Source: Cupriavidus cauae
GTDB lineage: Bacteria; Pseudomonadota; Gammaproteobacteria; Burkholderiales; Burkholderiaceae
NCBI RefSeq assembly: GCF_008632125.1
Contig: NZ_VWRN01000041.1
Location: forward strand, 1-33,566
Direction: 5' to 3'
DNA: 33,566 bases
The notes beneath the pieces were generated by a model. That model worked only from the letters and a program-made list of their open reading frames with translations, made no database searches and had not been told where the DNA came from. Positions within the stretch are counted from its first letter, which is position 1. Every line of letters begins with the position of its first letter. Shown piece after piece: positions 15,672 to 23,934 of the stretch. Both the position numbers and the translations under genes were made by a program.

Positions 15672-18278
15672 ATGGCCAGACTCTCGCCGGAAGACCCATC
15701 CTCCACGCCTTCGTCCTCCTGCTGCGATGCAAAGGCAGGCGCTTGCGGCCAGCCCGCCCATGACGATGGCCACGATCACGACCATGGCCACGCCCACGCC
15801 CACGATCACGATCACGATCACGATCACGGGCACGGCCATGCCGGCGCCAGCGACCATCGCCACGCGGACTCCTGCTGCGCCGCGCCGCCCACGCCGCCCA
15901 CTACGACCTCCTCCTGCTGCGTCGCGCCGCCCGCGCCTCCCACTACGACCTCCTCCTGCTGCGGCAGCGCCTGCGGCGCCGTCGCAATGCCGCCCCCGCC
16001 GAGCGAAGCCGCGGCGCCGGCCGGCGCCCGCACCGCGCGCTTTCGCATCGAGGCGATGGACTGCCCGACCGAGGAGGCGCTGCTGCGCGGCAAGCTCGGC
16101 GGCATGCCGGGCGTGGCGGGCCTGCAATTCAATCTGATGCAGCGGATCCTCACCGTGCATCACACCCTCGATTCGGAGCAGCCGCTGGTCGCGGCGATCG
16201 CCAGCGTCGGCATGCAGGCCGAGACCTTGGCGGTCGAAGGCGGCGCCTCGCCATCCACGGCACAGGCCGCGCCGGCGCCGGCCACGCCGTGGTGGCCGCT
16301 GGCGCTGGGCGGCGTCGCCGCACTGGGCGCCGAGCTGGCCGAGTGGTTCTCGTTGGCCACGCCCTGGCTGCCCGCCGCCTTTGCGCTGGTCGCGATCGCC
16401 GTGGCCGGGCTGGGCACCTACCGCAAGGGCTGGATCGCGCTGCGCAACCGCAATCTGAACATCAATGCGCTGATGAGCATCGCGGTGACCGGCGCGCTGC
16501 TGATCGGCCATTGGCCCGAGGCGGCGATGGTGATGGTGCTGTTCGCGCTGGCCGAGCGGATCGAGGCGGCCTCGCTGGACCGCGCCCGCAACGCCATCCG
16601 CGGCCTGATGGCAATGGCGCCTGAACAGGCCACCGTGCTCCAGGCCGACGGCGTCTGGCTGGCCGTGCCCGCAGGCAGCGTGTCGCCGGGTGCGGTCGCG
16701 CGGCTGCGCCCGGGCGAGCGGGTCGCCCTCGACGGCCGGGTGGTGCGCGGGCAGTCGGCGCTGGACCAGGCCCCGATCACCGGCGAAAGCGTGCCGGTCG
16801 ACAAGCAGGCCGGCGATCTGCTGTTCGCCGGCTCGATCAACCAGACCGGCGAGCTCGAATACGAAGTCACCGCGCCGGCCTCGGATTCGACGCTGGCGCG
16901 CATCATCCATGCGGTAGAGGCCGCGCAGGCGAGCCGCGCGCCGACGCAGCGTTTCGTCGACCGCTTCGCGCGCATCTACACGCCGACGATCTTTATCATC
17001 GCGCTGCTGGTCGCCGTGCTGCCGCCGCTGCTGGCCGGCGGCGCCTGGCTCGACTGGATCTACAAGGCGCTGGTGCTGCTGGTGATCGCCTGCCCCTGCG
17101 CGCTGGTGATTTCCACGCCGGTCACGATCGTCAGCGCGCTGGCCGCGGCCGCGCGCCACGGCATCCTGATCAAGGGTGGCGTCTATCTGGAGCAGGGCAA
17201 ATCGCTGCGCTGGCTGGCGCTGGACAAGACCGGCACCCTCACGCACGGCCGCCCGCAGCAGATCGACTACGCGCTGCTGCCCGGCGCACCGACGGGCGCC
17301 CGCGCGATCGCGGCCAGCCTCGCCGCGCGTTCGGACCATCCGGTCTCGGGTGCGGTCGCCGCGGCGGCGCGGCGCGATGGCGTCGAGACGCAGGCGGTGC
17401 AGGACTTCGAGGCGCTGCCGGGGCTCGGTGTCACCGGCACGGTCGATGGCCAGCGGTACTGGCTCGGCAACCACCGGCTGATCCACGAGATGGGGCTGTG
17501 CTCGGACGAACTGGAGGCGCGGCTGGAGGCGATCGAACGCCAGGGCCGCACCGTGGTGCTGCTGGCCGGCGGCGAGGCGAATGCGGGCGGGGCCAACGAC
17601 GGCGCGGTCAACGCTGGCGCGACCAATGCAGGCGCGACCAATGCAGGCGCGGCCAACGCGGGCGCGGCCAACGAACGCGTGGGCAATGCCGGCGTGCAGG
17701 CGCTGTTTTCCGTCGCCGACACCGTCAAGCAGACGAGCCGCGACGCCATCGCCGAACTGCACGCGCTCGGCGTCGGCACCATGATGCTGTCCGGCGACAA
17801 CCCGCATACGGCGCAGGCCATCGCGGCCGAGGTCGGCATCGACGAGGCGCGCGGCAATCAGCTGCCGCAGGACAAGGCCGAAGCCGTCGCGGCGCTGACC
17901 GCGCAGACGGCAGCACAGCGGGGAGCCCGGCATGGCCGCGTCGGCATGGTCGGCGACGGCATCAACGATGCGCCCGCGCTGGCGCGCGCCGACATCGGCT
18001 TCGCGATGGGCGTGGCCGGCACCGACACCGCGATCGAGACCGCCGACGTCGCGCTGATGGACGACGACCTGCGCAAGATCCCGGCCTTTATCCGGCTGTC
18101 GCGCCGTACCGGCACGGTGCTGACGCAGAACATCGCGTTGGCGCTCGGTATCAAAGCGGTATTCCTGGCGCTGACCGTGGCAGGGCTGGGCACGATGTGG
18201 ATGGCCGTGTTCGCCGATATGGGAGCGAGCCTGCTGGTGGTATTCAACGGGCTGCGGCTGGCGGGACGCCTGCGCTGA
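15672..18278 (+). CDS. cadA: Zn2+/Cd2+/Pb2+-exporting P1B-type ATPase (CadA/ZntA/PbrA type)
   Basis: An 868-residue heavy-metal pump of the inner membrane that exports Zn, Cd or Pb at the cost of ATP. The N-terminus holds a His/Asp-rich stretch (about 30-64) and Cys pairs in a repeated SSCCxAPPxPPTTT pattern (about 66-102). A metal-binding domain follows with AMDCPTEEALLRGKLGG (Cys131), the MDCPTEE variant typical of CadA proteins. Other landmarks are TGES (370-373), the membrane CPC (474-476), DKTGT with phosphorylated Asp518, SDHP (His556-Pro557) and GDGIND (761-766). Between N- and P-domain strands, about 633-677, lies a five-residue repeat (NAGAT-like). ATG at 15672 leaves a leader of about 25 bases; ATG 15648 would be almost leaderless. 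No regulator gene adjoins. Confidence 0.93.
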   Translation: MARLSPEDPSSTPSSSCCDAKAGACGQPAHDDGHDHDHGHAHAHDHDHDHDHGHGHAGASDHRHADSCCAAPPTPPTTTSSCCVAPPAPPTTTSSCCGSACGAVAMPPPPSEAAAPAGARTARFRIEAMDCPTEEALLRGKLGGMPGVAGLQFNLMQRILTVHHTLDSEQPLVAAIASVGMQAETLAVEGGASPSTAQAAPAPATPWWPLALGGVAALGAELAEWFSLATPWLPAAFALVAIAVAGLGTYRKGWIALRNRNLNINALMSIAVTGALLIGHWPEAAMVMVLFALAERIEAASLDRARNAIRGLMAMAPEQATVLQADGVWLAVPAGSVSPGAVARLRPGERVALDGRVVRGQSALDQAPITGESVPVDKQAGDLLFAGSINQTGELEYEVTAPASDSTLARIIHAVEAAQASRAPTQRFVDRFARIYTPTIFIIALLVAVLPPLLAGGAWLDWIYKALVLLVIACPCALVISTPVTIVSALAAAARHGILIKGGVYLEQGKSLRWLALDKTGTLTHGRPQQIDYALLPGAPTGARAIAASLAARSDHPVSGAVAAAARRDGVETQAVQDFEALPGLGVTGTVDGQRYWLGNHRLIHEMGLCSDELEARLEAIERQGRTVVLLAGGEANAGGANDGAVNAGATNAGATNAGAANAGAANERVGNAGVQALFSVADTVKQTSRDAIAELHALGVGTMMLSGDNPHTAQAIAAEVGIDEARGNQLPQDKAEAVAALTAQTAAQRGARHGRVGMVGDGINDAPALARADIGFAMGVAGTDTAIETADVALMDDDLRKIPAFIRLSRRTGTVLTQNIALALGIKAVFLALTVAGLGTMWMAVFADMGASLLVVFNGLRLAGRLR
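17576..17700 (+). repeat. In-frame 15-base repeat coding for NAGA(T/A/V) units in the ATPase
   Basis: Imperfect 15-base units of the form AAYGCDGGCGCGRCC encode Asn-Ala-Gly-Ala-x about seven times (variants GAVNAGAT, NAGAT, NAGAA, NAGAAN). The insert separates VVLLAGGE from VQALFSVADTVK, strands that are joined by a short turn in relatives. Confidence 0.85.
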
Positions 18279-18289
18279 GCGTCGGCACC

Positions 18290-18308
18290 CGGCCGGCGCT
18301 TCCGGCCG
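18290..18308. other. GC-rich hairpin after the ATPase stop
   Basis: CGGCCGG (18290-18296) and CCGGCCG (18302-18308) form a perfect 7-base-pair stem with loop CGCTT, 11 bases after the stop codon. There is no T run on either side, so termination without Rho is doubtful. Confidence 0.4.
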
Positions 18309-18310
18309 CG

Positions 18311-18425
18311 GGAAAACCGCCGCCTCGGCGTGGGGCCCAGGAAAACCGCCGCCTCGCGTGGGCCCCGGGGAAAGCCGCGCTTCCGGCGCGGCCCCACAGG
18401 AAAGCAGGCTGCCGGCGCGGGCGGC
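18311..18425. repeat. Four tandem copies of a 29-30-base unit between convergent genes
   Basis: Copies start with GGAAAACCGCCGCCTCG or GGAAAGCCGCGC/GGAAAGCAGGC at 18311, 18340, 18369 and 18399. Each continues into a GCG-TGGGCCC or GCGCGGCCCC segment. The first two are nearly identical; the last two have drifted. The array fills the gap between the convergent ATPase and arnD genes. It is contiguous, without spacers. Confidence 0.85.
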
Positions 18426-18439
18426 GAGGCCCCCGCGCT

Positions 18440-19330
18440 TCAGCGCTGCACGATCAGCTCGCCGCTGCGCCCGGGCACCGTGCCCCAGGCCAGCGGCAAA
18501 TGCGGCAGCCGCGTGCGATCGAGCTGTTCATACAGCGCCGCCAGCGGCGCCAGCCGATGCCCCTGCCGGCGCCATCCCTGCAGCAGGCGCTCGAACACCG
18601 GCGCCAGCTTGCCGCCCTCCAGCTCCGCATGCAGCGTGAAGACATGGTCGCGGCCGTCTTCGGTGCGGGAGAGCAGCGCCTCGTGGACGTTGTTCTCGTC
18701 GATGCCATCCGCCCCAATCAGTTCGTCCAGCGTCGGCAGCGTGGTCGGCAGTTGCACGTGGCGGCAGGGCGTGCCGTCGAGCAAGGGTACATAGGGCTCG
18801 GCGCCACGGCCATCGGAGGCATAGCGCAGGCCCCAATCGTCGAGCTGCCGGAACGCTTCCGCATTCATCTGCCAGCCGGCCGCGCCATGCGTCGATGGCG
18901 GCGTGCCGAACACCGCCTCGAAGCGCTGCCAAGCACGCCGCATCTGCGCGCGCGTCCAGGCAGCATCGCGCGTGCGCACATGGTCCTGCCAGTAGACGTG
19001 GTCCCAGGTGTGGATGCCGCATTCATGGCCGGCATCGCGCGCCGCGCGCATCGCGTCGGCGGCGCGCAGGCCGATATCCGGGCCCGGCAGCAGCACGCCA
19101 TACATCAGCGTGCGCAGGCCGTAGTGCGAGACCACCGAGGTGCGCGACACCTTTTGCAGAAAGCCCGGCCGGAACACGCGCCGCAGCGCCCAGCCGGTAT
19201 GGTCCGGACCGAGGCTGAACAGGAAGGTGGCGCGGGCGTCGCGGGCTCGCAGCAGGGCGATCAGCTTCGGCACGCCTTCGCGCGTGCCGCGCAGCGTGTC
19301 GACGTCGACCTTCAGGGCGATCATGGCCAT
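18440..19330 (-). CDS. arnD: ArnD: 4-deoxy-4-formamido-L-arabinose-phosphoundecaprenol deformylase
   Basis: A 296-residue polysaccharide-deacetylase-family protein that removes the formyl group from Ara4FN on undecaprenyl phosphate at the inner membrane. The N-terminus ALKVDVDTLRGTREGVPKL has the DVD metal ligand and the TRGTREGVP-like signature of ArnD. Further matches are FLFSLGPDHTGW, the HTWDH motif (metal His), AAGWQMN, YASDGRG, LPTTLPTLDE and FTLHAELEG, all in the enterobacterial ArnD order. ATG at 19330 (MAMIALK) is used; ATG 19324 is equally possible. It is the last gene of the arn run, separated from the dehydrogenase gene by an 84-base gap with short GAGCTTGT/TGTAGCGC repeats. Confidence 0.93.
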   Translation of the reverse strand: MAMIALKVDVDTLRGTREGVPKLIALLRARDARATFLFSLGPDHTGWALRRVFRPGFLQKVSRTSVVSHYGLRTLMYGVLLPGPDIGLRAADAMRAARDAGHECGIHTWDHVYWQDHVRTRDAAWTRAQMRRAWQRFEAVFGTPPSTHGAAGWQMNAEAFRQLDDWGLRYASDGRGAEPYVPLLDGTPCRHVQLPTTLPTLDELIGADGIDENNVHEALLSRTEDGRDHVFTLHAELEGGKLAPVFERLLQGWRRQGHRLAPLAALYEQLDRTRLPHLPLAWGTVPGRSGELIVQR

Positions 19331-19414
19331 GGGTTGTCGTCGAGCTTGTGATGGAGCTTGTTGTAGCGCTCGCTGTAGCGCTTGTTGAAGAGCTTGCAGT
19401 CGGGCACACGCGGC

Positions 19415-20467
19415 CTAGTTGCCGGAATCCACCAGCGTGCGGGCCTCGATCACCTTCTCGCGATAGGCCTCGAAGATCCGCCGCAGCGATTCGGCCATCG
19501 TCACCGTCGGCTGCCAGCCGAGCTCCTGCATCGTGTTGTCGATCTTCGGCACGCGGTGCTGCACGTCCTGGTAGCCCTTGCCGTAGAACTCGCCGGACGA
19601 GGTCTCCAGGATGCGGCTATGGCGCGCGCTTTCCGCGTACTCGGGGTAGTCGGCGGCCATCCGCAGCATCATCTCGGCGAGTTCGCGCACTGAGTGGACG
19701 TTGCCCGGGTTGCCGATATTGAAGATCTTGCCGCTGGCGATGCCGCCGGGATTCTCGATGATCCGCATCAGCGCGCTGATGCCGTCCGAGATATCGGCGA
19801 AGGCGCGTTGCTGCGCGCCCCCGTCGACCAGCCGGATCGGTTCGCCGCGCACGATATGGCCGAGGAACTGCGTGACCACGCGCGAGCTGCCTTCCTTCGA
19901 TTCGAAGATCGAGTCCAGCCCCGGCCCGATCCAGTTGAACGGCCGGAACAGCGTGTAGTTCAGGCCCTGCTCGATGCCGTAGGCGTGGATCACGCGGTCC
20001 ATCAGCTGCTTGGAGCAGGCGTAGATCCAGCGCGGCTTGTTGATCGGCCCGTAGACCAGCGGCGACGATTCGGGGTCGAAGGCCTCGTCGCCACACATGC
20101 CATAGACCTCCGAGGTCGACGGAAACACCAGGTGCTTGCGGTACTTGACCGCCGCGCGGACGATCGGCAGGTTGGCCTCGAAGTCCAGTTCGAAGACCCG
20201 CAGCGGCTGCCGCACGTAGGTCGCCGGCGTGGCGATCGCGACCAGCGGCAGCACGACATCGCACTTGCGGATGTTGTACTCGATCCATTCCTTGTTGATG
20301 GTGATGTCGCCCTCGAAGAAATGCATGCGCGGATGGTTGACCAGCTCGCCGAGGCGGGCCGTCGACATGTCCATGCCATAGACTTCCCACGACGTGGTTT
20401 CGAGGATGCGTCGCGTCAGGTGGTGGCCGATGAAACCGTTGACGCCGAGGATCAGGACTTTCTTCAT
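19415..20467 (-). CDS. arnA: ArnA dehydrogenase/decarboxylase half: UDP-glucuronate to UDP-4-keto-pentose
   Basis: A 350-residue extended short-chain dehydrogenase equal to the C-terminal half of E. coli ArnA. It oxidises and decarboxylates UDP-glucuronic acid with NAD+ to UDP-4-ketopentose, the first committed step to Ara4N. Visible are the Rossmann motif VLILGVNGFIGHHL, the HFFEGDITI segment, PLVAIATPATYV, the catalytic Ser/Tyr region FPSTSEVYGMCGD and YACSKQL (YxxxK-like), FRPFNWIGPG, and the ArnA-type RAFADISDGI. It is free-standing, not fused to the formyltransferase. The start is 13 bases after the stop of the formyltransferase gene, with GGAAG before the ATG. A UDP-xylose synthase is the main alternative, but the arn neighbours on both sides argue for ArnA function. 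Confidence 0.92.
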   Translation of the reverse strand: MKKVLILGVNGFIGHHLTRRILETTSWEVYGMDMSTARLGELVNHPRMHFFEGDITINKEWIEYNIRKCDVVLPLVAIATPATYVRQPLRVFELDFEANLPIVRAAVKYRKHLVFPSTSEVYGMCGDEAFDPESSPLVYGPINKPRWIYACSKQLMDRVIHAYGIEQGLNYTLFRPFNWIGPGLDSIFESKEGSSRVVTQFLGHIVRGEPIRLVDGGAQQRAFADISDGISALMRIIENPGGIASGKIFNIGNPGNVHSVRELAEMMLRMAADYPEYAESARHSRILETSSGEFYGKGYQDVQHRVPKIDNTMQELGWQPTVTMAESLRRIFEAYREKVIEARTLVDSGN

Positions 20468-20480
20468 GGACTTCCAGACT

Positions 20481-21413
20481 TCAGGCTTGAGGAGAAGACT
20501 GCAGCAGCGCGGCGAGGGCGGCGGGCGACAGCGGCGCGTTGCCTTCGGAGAGCGCGAGGATCAGCACCAGGCCGCCGTCGCCGCACAGGCCGACGATGCG
20601 GCCGTCGAGCACGTGCAGGCCGGGCGTGAGGCCGGCCAGCACCTGCGTCGGCGGCATCTCGGCCGGCAACGGACGGCGCGCGCGTTCGACCACCAGGCGG
20701 CGGCCCTTCAGTTCGGTGAAGGCGCCGGGATAGGGCGGCGCGACCGCGCGGATCAGGTTGTAGACCGCGGCGGCCGGCTGCCGCCAGTCGATGCGGCCGT
20801 CCTCGGGACGGCGGCCGGAGAAATAGCTGCCTTCGGCGAGTACGTTAGGACGGCGCGGCGTGTTGCCGGCCAGCATCGCCGGCAAGACCCGCCACAACGT
20901 CTGCTCGGCCGCCACGGTGACCTTGTCGAACACCTGCTGCGCGGTATCGTCGGGCAGGATCGGCACCGCGGTCTGCGCGACGATATCGCCGGCGTCCGGT
21001 TTGGCCTCCATCGCGTGCAGGGTTGCGCCGGTCTCGGTCTCGCCATGCAGCACGGCCCAGTTGACCGGCACGCGGCCGCGGTACTTCGGCAGCAGCGAGC
21101 CGTGCATATTGAAGGCGCCGCGCGGCGCCAGTGCGAGCACGGCCGGCGGAATCATTGCGCGGTAGTAGAACGAGAACAGCATGTCGGGCCGCGCGGCCTT
21201 GACCGCGGCGGCCAGCGCCGGGTCGTTCGGATCGTCGCCATGGACGACCGGCAAGCCCAGTTCCGCGGCGGTGTCGGCCACGCGGCGGAACCAGATCGTT
21301 TCATCGGGGCGATCGCGATGCGTGACCACCAGCGCCACCTCGACGCCGCGCGCGTGCAGCACGCGCAGGCAGCGGTCGCCGACGTTGTGGTAGGCGAAGA
21401 CTACGGCGCGCAT
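20481..21413 (-). CDS. arnA: ArnA formyltransferase half: UDP-L-Ara4N N-formyltransferase
   Basis: A 310-residue formyltransferase equal to the N-terminal half of ArnA. It formylates UDP-Ara4N with 10-formyltetrahydrofolate, giving the substrate for ArnC. The catalytic triad is seen at Asn102 and His104 in FNMHGSLLPKYRG and Asp140 in KPDAGDI, the same numbering as in E. coli ArnA. The Met-tRNA-formyltransferase-like C-terminal part (FSGRRPEDGRIDWRQPAAAV, then YPGAF) is present. ATG at 21413 lies 13 bases inside the end of arnC. In enterobacteria this domain is fused to the dehydrogenase; here the two are separate, adjacent genes in the same order as the fused domains. Confidence 0.93.
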   Translation of the reverse strand: MRAVVFAYHNVGDRCLRVLHARGVEVALVVTHRDRPDETIWFRRVADTAAELGLPVVHGDDPNDPALAAAVKAARPDMLFSFYYRAMIPPAVLALAPRGAFNMHGSLLPKYRGRVPVNWAVLHGETETGATLHAMEAKPDAGDIVAQTAVPILPDDTAQQVFDKVTVAAEQTLWRVLPAMLAGNTPRRPNVLAEGSYFSGRRPEDGRIDWRQPAAAVYNLIRAVAPPYPGAFTELKGRRLVVERARRPLPAEMPPTQVLAGLTPGLHVLDGRIVGLCGDGGLVLILALSEGNAPLSPAALAALLQSSPQA

Positions 21414-22645
21414 GGGGGCTTCCGGTCGTGACGGGGATCGCGGGGGTCGTGGGGATCGCTGGGACCGGACCGGCCGCCGTCGCCGGATTCATCGAACTCG
21501 CTGAATTCCCTGAACTCCTCCAGCCCTGACCGTCGTCCGCCGTCGCCGCGTCGCGCATCGCCCTGCGACGCGTCCAGGATCGCCTTGATCCGATAGCGCG
21601 GCCGGTCGCGTACCTGCTGATAGATCCGGCCCACGTATTCGCCCAGCAGGCCGATGCCGAACAGCATGATGCCGACCAGGAAGAAGTTGAACGCGAACAG
21701 CGTGAACAGGCCCTGTACCTCGGAGCCCAGCAGGAAACGCCGTACCAGCAGCACCACGAACAGGCCGCCCGACAGCAGCGACAGGATCGTGCCGATCATC
21801 GAGAACCATTGCAGCGGCACGATCGAGAAGCCGGTGACCAGGTCGAAGTTCAGGCGCACCAGCTGATACAGCGAGTACTTCGATTCGCCCGCATGCCGCT
21901 CTTCGTGCCCGACCACGATCTCGACCGGATTCGACGAGAAGGTGTAGGCCAGCGCCGGGATGAAGGTATTGACCTCGCGGCAGGCGTTGATGGTATCGAC
22001 GACGCTGCGGTCGTAGGCGCGCAGCATGCAGCCCTGATCGGTCATCCGGATATGCGTGATCCGTTCGCGCAGCCGGTTCATCGCGAACGAGGCGACGCGG
22101 CGGAACGCGCTGTCATGGCGCTGGCGGCGAATCGTGCCGACATAGTCGTGGCCGGCGCGGATCGCCTCGACCAGCCGCGGGATTTCCTCGGGCGGGTTCT
22201 GCAGGTCCGCGTCGAGTGTGATCACCATGCGGCCGCGCGCATGCTCGAAGCCGGCCAGGATCGCCATGTGCTGGCCGAAATTGCCGTTGAACATCACCAC
22301 GCGCGTGACCTCGGGCCGCTGGCGGAACTGCCGCGCCAGGATCTGCGCCGAGCGGTCGGTGCTGCCGTCGTTGACGAAGACGATCTCGTAGCTGGTGGCC
22401 AGGCCATCGAGCGCGGGATAGAGCCGGTCGAACAGCGCCTGCAGGCCGGCCTCCTCGTTGTAGACGGGGATCACCACCGAGACCTCGATCGGCCTGGCGC
22501 GCGACGGCGACGACTGGCCCGGCAGCGGCGCGGTCTCGTCGTCGCGCGCGGTCGCGTCGTCACGAATGCGCGTGGGCTGGCCCGGCAGCGGATGCGGCAT
22601 CGCGCAGGACAGCAGTTCGGAAGTTACGGAAGCAGACGTTTGCAT
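21401..22645 (-). CDS. arnC: ArnC: undecaprenyl-phosphate Ara4FN transferase
   Basis: A 414-residue membrane-bound family 2 glycosyltransferase that moves formylated Ara4N from UDP onto undecaprenyl phosphate. The core begins at about residue 53 with EVSVVIPVYNEE, followed by IVFVNDGSTD, the DxD motif LDADLQNPPEEIP, MTDQGCMLRAYDR and HAGESKYSLYQLVRLNFDL. Two C-terminal helices follow (MIGTILSLLSGGLFVVLLV, and FNFFLVGIMLFGIGLLGEYV) and then RIYQQVRDRPRY. Relatives are about 320-330 residues. The surplus is an about 50-residue Pro/Asp/Arg-rich head and a tail of about 50 residues with EEFREFSEFDES and DPHDPRDPRHDR repeats. The start overlaps the end of arnB by 22 bases. An internal ATG (MPHPLPG, residue 16) is a possible alternative. 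Confidence 0.93.
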   Translation of the reverse strand: MQTSASVTSELLSCAMPHPLPGQPTRIRDDATARDDETAPLPGQSSPSRARPIEVSVVIPVYNEEAGLQALFDRLYPALDGLATSYEIVFVNDGSTDRSAQILARQFRQRPEVTRVVMFNGNFGQHMAILAGFEHARGRMVITLDADLQNPPEEIPRLVEAIRAGHDYVGTIRRQRHDSAFRRVASFAMNRLRERITHIRMTDQGCMLRAYDRSVVDTINACREVNTFIPALAYTFSSNPVEIVVGHEERHAGESKYSLYQLVRLNFDLVTGFSIVPLQWFSMIGTILSLLSGGLFVVLLVRRFLLGSEVQGLFTLFAFNFFLVGIMLFGIGLLGEYVGRIYQQVRDRPRYRIKAILDASQGDARRGDGGRRSGLEEFREFSEFDESGDGGRSGPSDPHDPRDPRHDRKPPCAP

Positions 22646-23814
22646 GTTTCGTTCAGCGTGGCGCAGACGCGCTCGACATCGGCCTCTTGCATGGCCGGGA
22701 AGAGCGGCAGCGTGAGAATGCCCCGCCCGATGCGCTCGGCGTGCGGCAGCATGCCTTCGCGCCAGCCCAGTGAGCGGTAGTACGTAAACAGATGCAGCGC
22801 GGGGTAGTGCACGCCGGTGCCGATGCCGGCCTCGCGCAGGGCCTGCATCACCGCGGCCCGTCCGCCTTGCAGGCGCTCGGCGGGCAGTACCACTTGAAAC
22901 ATATGCCAGTTCGGCAGCGCTGTCGCGGGGTCGCCGGCGACCGGCAGCTCGATGCCCAGTTCGGCGAGGCCATGCCGCGCGGCGGCGTCCATGTAGGCGC
23001 CGGCCAGCGCCGCGCGGCGCGCGGTGATCGCGTCGAGCCGCGTCAGCTGTGCCAGCCCGATCGCGGCGTTGACATCGGTCAGGTTGAACTTGCCGCCCGG
23101 CACCTCGACGTCCATGCCGTCCAGGCCGCTGCGGATCACGCCCTGCAGGCGCAGGCGCTCGGCGCGCTGCGCCTCGTCCTCATCGTTCATCACCAGGCAG
23201 CCGCCTTCGACCGTGGTGATGTTCTTGTTGGCCTGGAAGCTGAAGCTGACCAGGTCGCCGAAGCTGCCGATGCGGCGGCCGCGCCAGCGGGAGTCGATCG
23301 CCTGCGCGGCGTCCTCGATCACGCGCAGGCCGTGTTTCCTGGCGATGGCGTAGAGGCGATCCATGTCGACCGGCAAGCCGGCCAGATAGACCGGCAGGAT
23401 CGCGCGGGTGCGCGGCGTGATCGCGGCCTGGACCGCGTCGAGGTCGAGATTGCGCGTGCGCGGATCGATGTCGACGAACACCGGTCGCGCGCCGACCGCG
23501 ACGATCACGTTGGCGGTGGCCACCCACGTGATCGCGGTCGTGATCACCTCGTCGCCGGGACCGATGCCGGCGATCCGCAGGGCGATCTCCATCGTCGCCG
23601 AGCCGTTGGCGAAGGTGCGCACCGGCCGTCCGTCGAACAGCGCCGACAGCGCGGCCTCGAAGGCCTGCATCTTCGGGCCGGAGGTGATCCAGCCCGAGGC
23701 CAGCACCTCGCCGACCGCGGCGATCGCGTCGGCGTCGATGTCGGGCCTGACGAAGGGCAGGAAGGGCGCAGCGGATGGGGCGGCGGCTTGGGTGGATTGG
23801 GCGGAAGCGGGCAT
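22624..23814 (-). CDS. arnB: ArnB: UDP-4-amino-4-deoxy-L-arabinose aminotransferase
   Basis: A 396-residue PLP-dependent aminotransferase of the DegT/DnrJ/EryC1/StrS family. It converts UDP-4-ketopentose to UDP-L-Ara4N with glutamate as amino donor. The N-terminal FVRPDIDADAIAAVGEVLAS, GWITSGPK, the NGSATMEIAL phosphate-binding region, EDAAQAID (Asp168 for the pyridine nitrogen) and FSFQANKNITTVEGG with Schiff-base Lys197 are visible. The C-terminal HYPALHLFTYYRSLGWREG and ILTLPLFPAM also fit. The first 17 residues are a Ser/Ala/Gln-rich extension. The gene follows the ArnE/F-like gene after a 120-base gap filled with GGTCGAGAACAAGCGG-type repeats. The function is well supported by family signature plus operon. 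Confidence 0.93.
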   Translation of the reverse strand: MPASAQSTQAAAPSAAPFLPFVRPDIDADAIAAVGEVLASGWITSGPKMQAFEAALSALFDGRPVRTFANGSATMEIALRIAGIGPGDEVITTAITWVATANVIVAVGARPVFVDIDPRTRNLDLDAVQAAITPRTRAILPVYLAGLPVDMDRLYAIARKHGLRVIEDAAQAIDSRWRGRRIGSFGDLVSFSFQANKNITTVEGGCLVMNDEDEAQRAERLRLQGVIRSGLDGMDVEVPGGKFNLTDVNAAIGLAQLTRLDAITARRAALAGAYMDAAARHGLAELGIELPVAGDPATALPNWHMFQVVLPAERLQGGRAAVMQALREAGIGTGVHYPALHLFTYYRSLGWREGMLPHAERIGRGILTLPLFPAMQEADVERVCATLNETCKRLLP

Positions 23815-23870
23815 CGGGCGAAGTCGTCAGGACGTCAGCGGCAACGGAAGGTCGGCAGCGTGGTCGGGCA

Positions 23871-23925
23871 GGCGTGGTCGAGAAAGCGGGGTCGAGAACA
23901 AGCGGGGTCGAGAACAAGCGGTCGG
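23871..23925. repeat. Short tandem repeat GGTCGAGAA(CA)AGCGG before arnB
   Basis: Three to four imperfect copies of GGTCGAGAACAAGCGG (one shorter, GGTCGAGAAAGCGG; one drifted, GGTCGGAAACACCGG) fill most of the 120-base gap between the ArnE/F-like gene and arnB. No promoter or terminator could be recognised among them. Confidence 0.75.
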
Positions 23926-23934
23926 AAACACCGG

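Noticed and set aside
15636..17933. Minus-strand open frame of 765 codons opposite the ATPase
   Set aside because: Antisense shadow; the plus strand has every P-type ATPase motif in order.
19415..21413. Split ArnA as a frameshifted fusion gene
   Set aside because: Both halves have proper starts and complete domains and are separated by a 13-base gap; separate genes are also known, to my knowledge, in other beta-proteobacteria.
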